Assembly (NCBI RefSeq): GCF_037102585.1
Contig: NW_027043828.1
Coordinates: 62,001-126,000 of the forward strand
DNA length: 64,000 nt
Origin: Saccharomycopsis crataegensis
Taxonomy: Eukaryota > Ascomycota > Saccharomycetes > Ascoideales > Saccharomycopsidaceae
Direction: 5' to 3'
Below, in pieces: positions 36,201 through 44,644 of this stretch; the first letter of the stretch is position 1; each line of letters opens with the position of its first letter. The position numbers and the translations under genes were made by a program. Under the pieces are notes generated by a model, which was not told the DNA's origin, did no database searches, and was given only the letters and a program-made list of their open reading frames with translations.

Positions 36201-38085
36201 TATATCTTATGGTGGCAGAATTGGATGATTGATCAAGGCCAAGAAGGAAATTATATATACCATCAATAAACGTAGCACTTTTAAGAGCATTGTTATCTTC
36301 CATCAACTGGGCCGGTTCAAGAGTGGTATAGGTGATTCCTTCAACAATTGTTTCAATTATCTTAAGACTATCCTTGTCAGATACTTGTTGCTTAGCTAAC
36401 GAGGTCAAAATGGCCCCACAAATTTCGATGGTGAAACCCGATGAAGAAGCGCTGAAAGTTTTAAGGAAAAGTTCAAGAAATACTTGGTAGTCTTTGAAAT
36501 TTTTACTGTGCTGCAAAATCAATAATCTCCAATAAATCTCCAAGGTCTGATGATCATCTTTAGATTTCTTATTGGTTAATTCTTGCAAGCCTTTAATAAG
36601 ATCTTGATAAAATTCTGCAGTGATACTGAGAGAAAGCTTGTTACCACCGCCGGCGCCGCCAGCAAGAATTTCGCTTGGGATTCTGGTGATGAAGCAGGCA
36701 ATTTCTCTTTCATGGGTTTTCCAGTGTTTGATAATGTAGTCAGAAATAATCTTTGACCCGAAAATCAACGTTTTTTCGCGCTGAATGGAAATTGCCGCCT
36801 CGACAAACCCCATAAACCACCGACCATTATCTAAAGTTAACATTGAGTCAAAAATAAAGCGATGAGATTTAGCAAGGACTTCCATTGGGGCATTACGAAT
36901 AAACAACACGAAAAAGTAACTGACCACCAGGAATGTCGATGGGGTAGAAAATTTTTGATCTTCAAGTTTTTTGATGAGATGGCTCGCAATTGACACAAGG
37001 GAGTCCCAAGATGGAGTTTTTCTACCTGATTCTGCAAATAAAAGAGTAGAAAGGATTTGAAAGGCACAAGAAAAGCTTTCAGGGTTGTTGTATGAAGGGT
37101 AATTTTCCAAATACCCAATGGTGATTTCGTAAATTGGCACAACATTTTCAGCAGTTCCATGAGCAAGCATCGAAATAACAACATCGCAGTATACATTACA
37201 CATTACCGGCTCTAAGGCATTGTTCATTAGGAGTTTGAGCACGATATTTAAAGGTTTTGTATGATAAGCATTGGATACATTTTTCACGGACTCTGAGAAA
37301 AGAATTACCATGGATTGCTGAAAGGCTGCTTTTTCTTGGTCATTAAGATCATCATCGGCTTGTAATTTTTCTTTAAAGAATTCGACAACTACGGAAATCG
37401 CAGCGTCGTTGGATTTTTTAAAAAGAAATGAGATGGCTTCGGCGGCGAATCTTGAAATGTATTGTCGTTTCACGAGAATCAAGCATGGGTAAAACACTTT
37501 CAAAGTGATCCGTAACCCATCCTCTTTGGCCAAATCTTTGCTTAGATGCTTGAAAATGAAGGCGATGGCCGTGAAATCCCATTGGATCACATTATCGTTG
37601 GACATCAGTTTGTTGGTGGTGGTAGAATTCTCACCAATTGACGAGATGTGAAGCGCCAATTTCGTGAGGCAAACCATGGCTTCTTCATACATGTCCATGA
37701 AGTATTCTGCCCCCATATCATGGGTAAAGTTGACCAATAAATCCAAAAGTGGCTCGAGTGAAAGATTGTCATGTTTATCAATGTAGGAAACCAATATCTG
37801 GAACACAGTTTTCCGGTGATGAATCAACTGTGCCAAACTGTTGGTGAAGGTATATGTTTCACGACAGTATTCTGTGAAGTTTTTGGAGATATTGAGTTCT
37901 TTCCAGTGGTTGATGGATTCATTATAATGGAAAGAATCATCGTCTACTTCATATCGAAGTCTGGAATTTGTGAGGGATCTGGTGCTGCCGGTGATCGAGA
38001 GCGTATCAAGGCTTTCTCTGAAAGACTTGTAAGTGAACCGTCTCTGGGACTTGGTTGACTTTGCCGGCTTCCTAGAGTTCTTCAT
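30292..38085 (-). CDS. UTP20: Utp20, SSU processome component
   Basis: A 2,597-residue HEAT-repeat protein. Many segments match yeast Utp20: WKELNISKNFTEYCRE near the N-terminus, RFAAEAISFLFKKSNDAAIS, VGHIQIHRRQRAVRRLG, HYLIPIVERFVY, WNQYKALMKRFVSYLK, LRDSVRKSLGKIAVTLG, IHILSFTVHYLL, LLRRFTLGLNHNS, DPSRQGLAFNFLKAVL, STYFQFLMEYDQGKGKLE, LLYPHSWVRLSASRLAGV and a basic C-terminus ending YYHGKKKQRR. It acts in the nucleolus in 18S rRNA processing as part of the U3 small-subunit processome. S. cerevisiae Utp20 is about 2,490 residues. I start at MKNSRKPAKSTK (38085), which aligns with the family start, although the open frame reaches 38202. Acidic patches (EEEDEEEDEEDN) interrupt the repeats. Confidence 0.95.
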   Translation of the reverse strand: MKNSRKPAKSTKSQRRFTYKSFRESLDTLSITGSTRSLTNSRLRYEVDDDSFHYNESINHWKELNISKNFTEYCRETYTFTNSLAQLIHHRKTVFQILVSYIDKHDNLSLEPLLDLLVNFTHDMGAEYFMDMYEEAMVCLTKLALHISSIGENSTTTNKLMSNDNVIQWDFTAIAFIFKHLSKDLAKEDGLRITLKVFYPCLILVKRQYISRFAAEAISFLFKKSNDAAISVVVEFFKEKLQADDDLNDQEKAAFQQSMVILFSESVKNVSNAYHTKPLNIVLKLLMNNALEPVMCNVYCDVVISMLAHGTAENVVPIYEITIGYLENYPSYNNPESFSCAFQILSTLLFAESGRKTPSWDSLVSIASHLIKKLEDQKFSTPSTFLVVSYFFVLFIRNAPMEVLAKSHRFIFDSMLTLDNGRWFMGFVEAAISIQREKTLIFGSKIISDYIIKHWKTHEREIACFITRIPSEILAGGAGGGNKLSLSITAEFYQDLIKGLQELTNKKSKDDHQTLEIYWRLLILQHSKNFKDYQVFLELFLKTFSASSSGFTIEICGAILTSLAKQQVSDKDSLKIIETIVEGITYTTLEPAQLMEDNNALKSATFIDGIYNFLLGLDQSSNSATIRYITDRKSLLINSLSNCLVGSSHDLRAAALSSISVLMVKSGEPVSDLLNRVQGLENVELNLKNGRDLLLRSRQLGSALSTAPTTDRKIAVKWSLGYLNSRFKPAWDAILEIIGQFVAIEEEELWETIHYFIFKKYDVTNGFFKSDQLELAYSDEIIFDDWNVLSYRLADSYTKFRESFGNYGNLDRHLVEYAKQQRTEEDSSSFMRYQALQVLLKIPQLGEKKARFLVPVVLSEDADSEDDDEQENDDESKINDNSFSDWTTKDKNLMIELFGKFKNIKNIHRSSEVYNHGLNLLCSKSAVTQKAALKVVLAFKVDGIRKYTDNLNNIIDDSTFKDEIVTFFSSNRAEDLSTVVGVILRILYGKAKVRSGSGSKQGKKNAVLKLLGSLNENYVDQFLRLGYDDLKYPVIFEEYQHNASTEVFGKVKVTERLVRKLLGFMNLLGDVITELKARFPRALEGTLNPLIYAIGTAQYAVDHQPEKIVEKYSKQVRQMGLRNLSRMFNIFGSGDVTTEEEDEEEDEEDNTIKVDYTLDWDTYIGVIYNLIVKPRLEHFANENLQSPSAIMKMLCSCAQSTELHKLLVVDHQSPAVAILQLFENAHCKSSVLMEILDFATNVVNSDDTSDEWAKVGDAVIASCSTTLPQILSRPETSKEVVSKVVRLILLFIERDLISKDTQVLKLLVDTLINALDKSNSENYFSLTVATKTDILTAICGLLVKLNITQYEDVKTIYEIVARSFKMYADIGLRDALVNIVCAIGNHLEHFVVVGDLLRGLNANNTSRMGEPDFEKRMEAFAKLNEVEYSQLDAVQWLPLVHACLFFINDEEFSIRSSARYSLSRFIDGTSLKKDETQAAPYDHVLKDVILPNLRVGIRKDNDRIQKEYVLLLAHVVEHSKYYTDLADMKVLLFDNDDEANFFLNVGHIQIHRRQRAVRRLGNFAPQITPSNISHYLIPIVERFVYCETTENSNARNLSNDAIESIGILVRYINWNQYKALMKRFVSYLKNKVNYFRDVVHLVVSTCTALKISIKNRDVVMEIDSEEVDHDKAVIKGLCKDQNEIDNFILKSLLPQLNEVLGIRDEDTAVVRVSISESIVSLILCLSEQQQTTELPGVLTKVAQILRTRSEELRDSVRKSLGKIAVTLGTKYLPFVIRELKGALRRGPQIHILSFTVHYLLVMLNGMVEMGELDDCSGMIMDIIMEDLFGAAAQEKEAEGYSSKTKEVKHNKSYDTAEILASYINLSQFNSMLQPIKLLIGEQISLKTQTRLDELLRRFTLGLNHNSQANTMVGLTMCYEIFNDSDKLLETTKALRKQTVVKESDDHFLVKLNAKPIKSQLEFSQYSNTLRKFSLELLRSILAHNESLVTFANLNGFIPLMEQSLRSDNEGLLIASMKVLNLVLLLPLDEDATKRLTVCTRRVLQMFKNSPSTNSDLAQACLRYLSSVVRHKNDDIDLKTSAIVYILIKLSPDLEDPSRQGLAFNFLKAVLAQHVMVPEVYDIMEKVSKIMVTNHTREIRNMARSTYFQFLMEYDQGKGKLEKEFQFLLGNLSYPAESGRLSVLELINSVILKATLELVQKISGSFFVGLSNVSVTDDSLKCRESATNILIALMTKLGGSNCQNIELYLISWMKQTSNNLLLRCGLQIYKLYISALGLNNNNELDSLFLTRLADILAVDEDGDDDDNDGDEWELIYASLGVFNKVVSVVKTSALTETKYEKYWKFVISLLLYPHSWVRLSASRLAGVMVSNLPKAKFLTDQDIQIIAHRSIRQLGAPKITEELGTQVVKNIVHIMMCWEKNDTKYIKKKDDEVYKYPVEWLVHKASGIIKNDYNSGQFVQSKKSAIKLAAMIVQVILADKLRMETVGQAMALALFNYTDEEPDINDEDAMMLSELANECLKIVETKLGMSEYTKMMAKVRVLVTNRRVERKVRRSQMKVINPEAAAKRKMKKHTRFREKRKSEKDDSGYYHGKKKQRR

Positions 38086-38159
38086 TGTTAATTCCAGAGA
38101 GAAAGATGACCTAGAGGATGCCTTCTTTTTGGGGGTTGATGGAAAATTCTTTTGGCGCC

Positions 38160-38189
38160 AAAATTTTTTTTTTTTTCTGGCGATGATGA
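38160..38189 (-). promoter_or_regulatory. RRPE/PAC-like ribosome-biogenesis promoter
   Basis: About 75-105 bp upstream of the UTP20 start. AAAATTTT (38160-38167) resembles the core of the RRPE element, and GCGATGATGAG (38179-38189) resembles PAC (GCGATGAG) with three extra bases. These two elements are known to pair before yeast rRNA-processing genes. The PAC match is imperfect. Confidence 0.4.
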
Positions 38190-38599
38190 GGCACGCGAAC
38201 ATTGCAGCATATCACCGAAAGCGACATAATTATGCATGGTGATCATTTAAGGTGCTTTTAGTAATCGATTATGTAATCTGCTGACATAAAAAATTATTTA
38301 ATGTGATTACATAATAAATTATGCAAGATGACAACACCGATGACATAATCAGTTACCTTATCAGTAGCACGTGCCTTGGAGATAAAACAAAAACGCCTGT
38401 TCCGGAGAATTTTGACAGGATCGTCGTCGAGCATATTATATTAACGAAGAAGTTCGGTAAATTCTTGCAAACCAAAACACTTCTGGGAAGATCTATTATT
38501 AGTATCTGATATTCTATTCGAATCGTAATGAATCCCTAGGAAACCCTCAGTTTTTTCTTGGTTTGCTTGAGATATCCACCGTTCTGGTATAGCCACCAA

Positions 38600-38616
38600 C
38601 CGGTGTGAGTCACCGG
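38600..38616 (+). promoter_or_regulatory. Gcn4 site inside a 17-bp palindrome, ILV2
   Basis: CCGGTGTGAGTCACCGG about 195 bp before the ILV2 start. Its centre TGAGTCA is a perfect Gcn4 core (GTGACTCAC on the other strand). The outer CCG/CGG triplets form a palindrome of the kind bound by zinc-cluster factors, but the spacing is not that of Leu3. This fits general amino-acid control of branched-chain synthesis. Confidence 0.65.
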
Positions 38617-38722
38617 CGAAGCAGAAAATTTTCGGGCAAATCATCAATGAAAAAATTGTCATCTCCTGCAAAAAGAATTTCTTCCGCTTCTCCACGATTA
38701 CTCATTTTTCAAAGGGTTTACA

Positions 38723-38730
38723 TATATAAA
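38723..38730 (+). promoter_or_regulatory. TATA box of ILV2
   Basis: TATATAAA lies 79 bp before the ILV2 ATG, a usual yeast distance, downstream of the Gcn4 site. Confidence 0.6.
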
Positions 38731-38808
38731 TATATTCTGCCTGGTTCCTGGATATTCCTGCATCTTCTTTAAATCATATTCCAATTTTTAAACAGTTATC
38801 CGCCTATA

Positions 38809-40848
38809 ATGCTCAGAACCGCGATTTGTCGAAACTCTAAAACCGCCTTAAGAAAGGCCGCTACCACGTCGAACGTTATCAGCAGAGCCACCACTGTTGG
38901 TCTTAGGAAAACCACTGGTCTACGTCACAACTCAACTAAAACCGTTCGTGAAGAACCTTCTCCAGCATTTAACCAAACCAGTGCCGAAGAAGCCAGCAAG
39001 AGCCTCAAAAAATATGCCAATAAAGATATGGATGACTCGTTTGTCGGGCTTACCGGTGGGGAAATCTTCCACGAAATGATGTTGCGCCACAAAGTTGACA
39101 CAGTGTTTGGTTATCCTGGTGGGGCCATTTTGCCAGTCTACGATGCAATCTTTGAATCGAAACATTTTGAATTCGTGTTGCCTCGTCATGAACAAGGTGC
39201 GGGCCATATGGCTGAAGGGTACGCCAGAGCCACCGGGAAACCTGGGGTGGTGTTGGTCACCAGTGGTCCAGGGGCCACCAACGTCATTACTCCAATGGCC
39301 GATGCTCTTGCCGATGGGGTACCGTTGGTGGTGTTTTCTGGTCAAGTGCCGACCTCTGCTATCGGTACCGACGCTTTCCAAGAAGCCGATGTCGTGGGGA
39401 TCTCACGTTCCTGTACCAAATGGAATGTCATGGTGAAAAACGTTGCCGAACTTCCTCGTAGAATCAACGAGGCCTTTGAAATCGCCACTTCTGGTAGACC
39501 AGGTCCAGTGTTGGTGGATTTGCCAAAGGATGTCACCGCGTCAGTGTTGAAACAATCAATTCCAACTGCCACCACTTTACCATCGCAAACCCTTGCCAAT
39601 ATCACAAAACAATTTTTCGCGCAGTCCATCGACGAAAGTATTCAAGAAGCTTCGGATTTGCTCAATGTCGCCAAGAAGCCAGTGCTCTACGTTGGGGCGG
39701 GGATCTTGAATCATCCTGAAGGATCAAAGATCCTCAAAGAACTTAGTGAAAAGGCCCAAATTCCTGTCACCACCACCATCCAGGCTCTTGGGAGTTATGA
39801 CCAAAATGACCACAAATCCCTTGATATGTTGGGGATGCATGGTTCTGGTTTTGCTAACCTCGCAATCCAAAATGCCGATCTTATCATTGCGTTGGGTGCC
39901 CGTTTTGACGACCGTGTCACCGGTGCCCTTCCGAAATTTGCTCCAAATGCCAAATTGGCGGCCCAACAAGGTCGTGGGGGTATTATTCATTTTGAAATCT
40001 CTCCAAAAAACATCAACAAGGTTGTCGAAGCTACCGTGGCCGTGGAAGGTGATGTCACTGACAACGTCAAGAAATTGCTTCCATTAGTCAACAAAGTGGA
40101 CGAAGCTTCCCGCGCTAGCTGGTTCAAACAAATTGAAAACTGGAAGAAGCAGTATCCTTATGATTACCAAAAAGAAGTTCCAGGATCAAAAATCAAACCA
40201 CAAACCTTGATTCAACGTCTTAGTGACCATTGCAGTAAACTTTCCAAAGACGTTGTTGTCACCACTGGTGTGGGTCAGCATCAAATGTGGGCCGCCCAAC
40301 ATTTTAATTGGACTAAGCCTCGTACTTTCATTACCTCTGGTGGTCTTGGGACCATGGGGTACGGTCTTCCTGCGGCAATTGGGGCTCAAGTTGGGAGACC
40401 CGATGCTGTGGTGATTGATATCGATGGGGATGCTTCATTCAACATGACTTTAACCGAGCTTAGTACCGCTGTGCAGTTTGGGATTCCTGTCAAAGTGTTA
40501 TTGTTGAATAATGAAGAACAAGGTATGGTTACCCAATGGCAGTCGTTATTCTACGAACATCGTTACGCACACACCCATCAATCTAATCCAAATTTCATCA
40601 AGCTTGCCGAAGCCATGAACCTTAAAGCAATTAAATTGACCAAACAGGAGGATGTTGATGCCAAACTTGATGAATTCTTAAATTATAATGAAGGACCGGT
40701 TTTATTGGAAGTTGAAGTGCAAGGTAAAGTCCCAGTGTTGCCAATGGTTCCAGCTGGTAAGGGTCTTGATGAATTTATTTCTTTTGATGCTGAATTTGAA
40801 AAGCAGCAGAATGAATTGAGAAAAGAGCGTACCAATGGGAAGTACTGA
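38809..40848 (+). CDS. ILV2: Acetolactate synthase catalytic subunit
   Basis: A 679-residue thiamine-diphosphate enzyme. It condenses pyruvate with pyruvate or 2-oxobutyrate, the first common step of valine, leucine and isoleucine synthesis, in mitochondria. The N-terminal 50 residues are rich in Arg, Ser and Thr without acidic residues, a typical presequence. Visible motifs are FGYPGGAILPVYDA, LPRHEQGAGHMAEGYARA with the catalytic Glu, VTSGPGATNVITPMADAL, the FAD-region LGARFDDRVTGAL, and GDASFNMTLTELSTA with NNEEQGMVTQWQ as the diphosphate/Mg site. The length matches S. cerevisiae Ilv2 (687). A Gcn4 site and a TATA box lie upstream. The regulatory subunit Ilv6 is not encoded in this window. 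Confidence 0.97.
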   Translation: MLRTAICRNSKTALRKAATTSNVISRATTVGLRKTTGLRHNSTKTVREEPSPAFNQTSAEEASKSLKKYANKDMDDSFVGLTGGEIFHEMMLRHKVDTVFGYPGGAILPVYDAIFESKHFEFVLPRHEQGAGHMAEGYARATGKPGVVLVTSGPGATNVITPMADALADGVPLVVFSGQVPTSAIGTDAFQEADVVGISRSCTKWNVMVKNVAELPRRINEAFEIATSGRPGPVLVDLPKDVTASVLKQSIPTATTLPSQTLANITKQFFAQSIDESIQEASDLLNVAKKPVLYVGAGILNHPEGSKILKELSEKAQIPVTTTIQALGSYDQNDHKSLDMLGMHGSGFANLAIQNADLIIALGARFDDRVTGALPKFAPNAKLAAQQGRGGIIHFEISPKNINKVVEATVAVEGDVTDNVKKLLPLVNKVDEASRASWFKQIENWKKQYPYDYQKEVPGSKIKPQTLIQRLSDHCSKLSKDVVVTTGVGQHQMWAAQHFNWTKPRTFITSGGLGTMGYGLPAAIGAQVGRPDAVVIDIDGDASFNMTLTELSTAVQFGIPVKVLLLNNEEQGMVTQWQSLFYEHRYAHTHQSNPNFIKLAEAMNLKAIKLTKQEDVDAKLDEFLNYNEGPVLLEVEVQGKVPVLPMVPAGKGLDEFISFDAEFEKQQNELRKERTNGKY

Positions 40849-41380
40849 GGAGATATTTGGAAAAAAAAAAAAAAAAATACAAAAAAAATGTGAATGAGAT
40901 TTGGAAGGGGGGAAGAATGAAGGAAATATGATAGGGGAGAATCATCAAAAGTTCATCTACAAGAACAGCTTTATTTGATTACTATCGCTCCCTGTTTTCC
41001 TTATTATGATTACTATTTGTTGAATTATTTGTCATGATTGTTTTTTATTTATTTGTCATTAACTTTTTTTTTTTTTTTTTTTTATGATTTGCCCAATTCT
41101 CTTGTAAAGCACAGTTTTAGCTCTTTTTGTTTGTTTGTTTGATCTACTTAGACTATGAAAGAAGATTATTGATTAATGTATTTTAGTGATAATTGTAGTC
41201 ATTATGGGTGTGCTCTTAGCAACTCCATAATTGCAATTTTTCTTCTTTTTTTGGTGCGAAAAAGCTGGAAGGTTTCTTTAATGGGATGATTGATAGATGA
41301 CATAGATATATCAACCGCTAATCAATACTGGTAGTTAATAGACATTGATAGATACGAATAATTGGCAGACATATACCAAT
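40849..41380. other. Intergenic, ILV2 3' end to VPS51
   Basis: About 530 bp. A and T homopolymer runs follow ILV2 (for example near 40861 and 41065) and probably form its 3' end. A GGTGCGAAAA motif at about 41252-41261 recurs in part at 18350. No gene is seen. Confidence 0.55.
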
Positions 41381-42001
41381 ATGAGCTCATCTAGCGACAA
41401 TACCACCTCACACAAGAAAGGAGACAACGATGAAAGCCGAAGAAACCGCCGTAACGCGTTGAAAGAGTTCTACAAGCTCAAGAAGGAAGCGGCCACCGAA
41501 GAACCGGAAATCACTGTGAAGTCCCAAGATGACATGGACAGTATTTTGAAGAACGCCAGTTTGAAAGACCTTATTGCCTTAGAAAACAAAGTACACTACC
41601 AGATCAACAGCAACAAGTCGCTTATCAAGAACATCATCTACAACAACTATTTCGAACTCATCAAGATCAATGGCTATTTAAACGATATGGTTATCAAAGA
41701 CAGCACTCCTTCATTTCCCCAGAATGATGAACAGCCAGAAGACGAAGATGATGACGATTTGGTGGCCACCACCACCACCATCGCCACTGCCGCTGGCCAG
41801 AAGAAAGAATTGAAACAATTGGGGGCTCTTATAGATGACAATGAACTGGATAATATGACCTCAACAACCACCGGCGCCCAGAATAACTCCAATCACATCC
41901 TTGACGAGATCTTCACCCTCCAACGACAATTGGCAAAGATTGTGGATGACACCCGTCTGACCGCCGTCGATTATGTAATCTCTGGTGAAAGTGTTACGTA
42001 A
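41381..42001 (+). CDS. VPS51: Vps51, GARP tethering complex subunit
   Basis: A 206-residue protein. Its conserved part is ALKEFYKLKKEA near residue 28 followed by LIALENKVHYQINSNKSLIK and NIIYNNYFELIKINGYLNDM (about 60-105), which match the N-terminal signature of yeast Vps51. The second half is low-complexity (Asp/Glu, Thr/Ala) and ends in a short helix-like stretch (IFTLQRQLAKIVDDTRL). Yeast Vps51 is also short (about 160) and joins Vps52-53-54 in the GARP complex at the late Golgi, where it links to the SNARE Tlg1 in endosome-to-Golgi traffic. The frame is open upstream to 41345 but only the ATG at 41381 is a normal start. Confidence 0.82.
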   Translation: MSSSSDNTTSHKKGDNDESRRNRRNALKEFYKLKKEAATEEPEITVKSQDDMDSILKNASLKDLIALENKVHYQINSNKSLIKNIIYNNYFELIKINGYLNDMVIKDSTPSFPQNDEQPEDEDDDDLVATTTTIATAAGQKKELKQLGALIDDNELDNMTSTTTGAQNNSNHILDEIFTLQRQLAKIVDDTRLTAVDYVISGESVT

Positions 42002-42074
42002 TACCCCGCACTGGTGATTACGTAACAGTAATGAAGGTGATTGATTGTGATGGGGTTTTCACCATTGCTCTACT

Positions 42075-42081
42075 TCACGTG
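42075..42081 (+). promoter_or_regulatory. Cbf1-type E-box TCACGTG before MET17
   Basis: TCACGTG lies 167 bp before MET17. In yeasts this is the Cbf1-Met4-Met28 site of sulfur-assimilation genes. An AAACTGGTGG at 42126-42135 is close to the Met31/32 site AAACTGTGG, and TATATAAA at 42121-42128 can serve as TATA box. The E-box match is exact; the second site is approximate. Confidence 0.65.
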
Positions 42082-42217
42082 CGATTGGGCAGTAGTGGGT
42101 GTTTGACACAACTGATATCATATATAAACTGGTGGTAATGTCACAAATTTGATCTGGTATTTTTATTATTTGTTAAGGTTGTTTTATATTTTATTCATTA
42201 ATTTTCTTTTTTGTTGA

Positions 42218-43570
<1,353 letters not shown>

Positions 43571-44644
43571 AGGAGTAATATAGAAAGGTGCTGTGTACTT
43601 TTTCAGTGTTAATTTTATTGTTGTCTTGATTTTCTTGATGTTGGCTTTGGCTTGTTACTATTTTTTTTTTTATGTTAATATGTTCTATGAATTTTACGTG
43701 ATGGTTGATAATATTGAATCATTCATAATAGTTGTAGATTGCTTTTGGTGTTTCATTATAAATTTGCGATTTATGAACAACACATTGCAAAATCCTAATA
43801 ATCTTGTTGGAATTTATCATTTTGACCTCAATTCAAGTAAAAGTAGTTGCAGAAATTCTAGGGGTATCGAGAAAGTTTTGTTAGTGGATTTCAAAACTAC
43901 ATGAGTTTTGCCACTTTTTTTTTTAAAAAAAAATTCCTAATGGCATTTTTCTTTTTAAATGTACAGAGGTTTTAGTTGAGGAATAACTGGAGAGTGGAGT
44001 TAACAGAAATGTGCGAAAATGAAAAGAAGACACCTACCTCTATACAACCCAGGTTGAATTCTTTAATATTTTTTTTTCCAACCCAAATATTTTCTCACAA
44101 CATGAAAAAGGAAATTAAAAAAATAAATTATAAAACGCAGATTTTACATTACAAATAAAAGATAATATTTGAGCAAAAATAGAAGCTATTCACCAATACC
44201 TTGCACAATCCTTGGAGTCGTTCTTTTTCTTGCTGATTCTGGTGATAATCAAGCCGTGCAGTGCAAACTTCTTGTGCGGAATGAGTGCGTGCTGAAGGAA
44301 GGCTCTTGCTGCACAATGAATGCCCCACTGGAAGAATGCGGGCTGAGGGAGGTGTGAGTTATTCAGGGAATATAGTTTTAGTGTCCAATACTCTTTTATT
44401 TATGTTTCCCTCAAATCATCCCATCTTTCCTTATTGTGTTTCTCAATCTTTCTTCCTTTTTTTTTTTTTGACAGCTCTTCTCAATCATTCTTTCGCTGCG
44501 TCTCAACTTATTCCAGTTTATTCACAACAGGAACTCATCACTATCACGCATATTTGGTTACATATAGCACGACTCAGTCATTTTTAAAGATCAATCGATA
44601 TTTGGTTTCACAAGGGGGAAGAAAAAAAAACCCACTCAATCGCC
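43571..44644. other. Intergenic, MET17 3' end to FRE gene
   Basis: About 1.07 kb with no credible gene. A T10/A9 inverted tract at about 43915-43932 may mark the end of a transcript. The remainder is expected to hold the promoter of the reductase gene, including the possible Mac1 site listed separately. Confidence 0.55.
44170..44177 (-). promoter_or_regulatory. Possible Mac1 copper-response site
   Basis: TTTGCTCA on the minus strand, an exact match to the S. cerevisiae Mac1 site of copper-uptake genes, about 470 bp before a metalloreductase start. Only one copy is seen, whereas Mac1 targets often have two. A chance match of 8 bp in 1 kb is roughly one in thirty. Confidence 0.3.
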
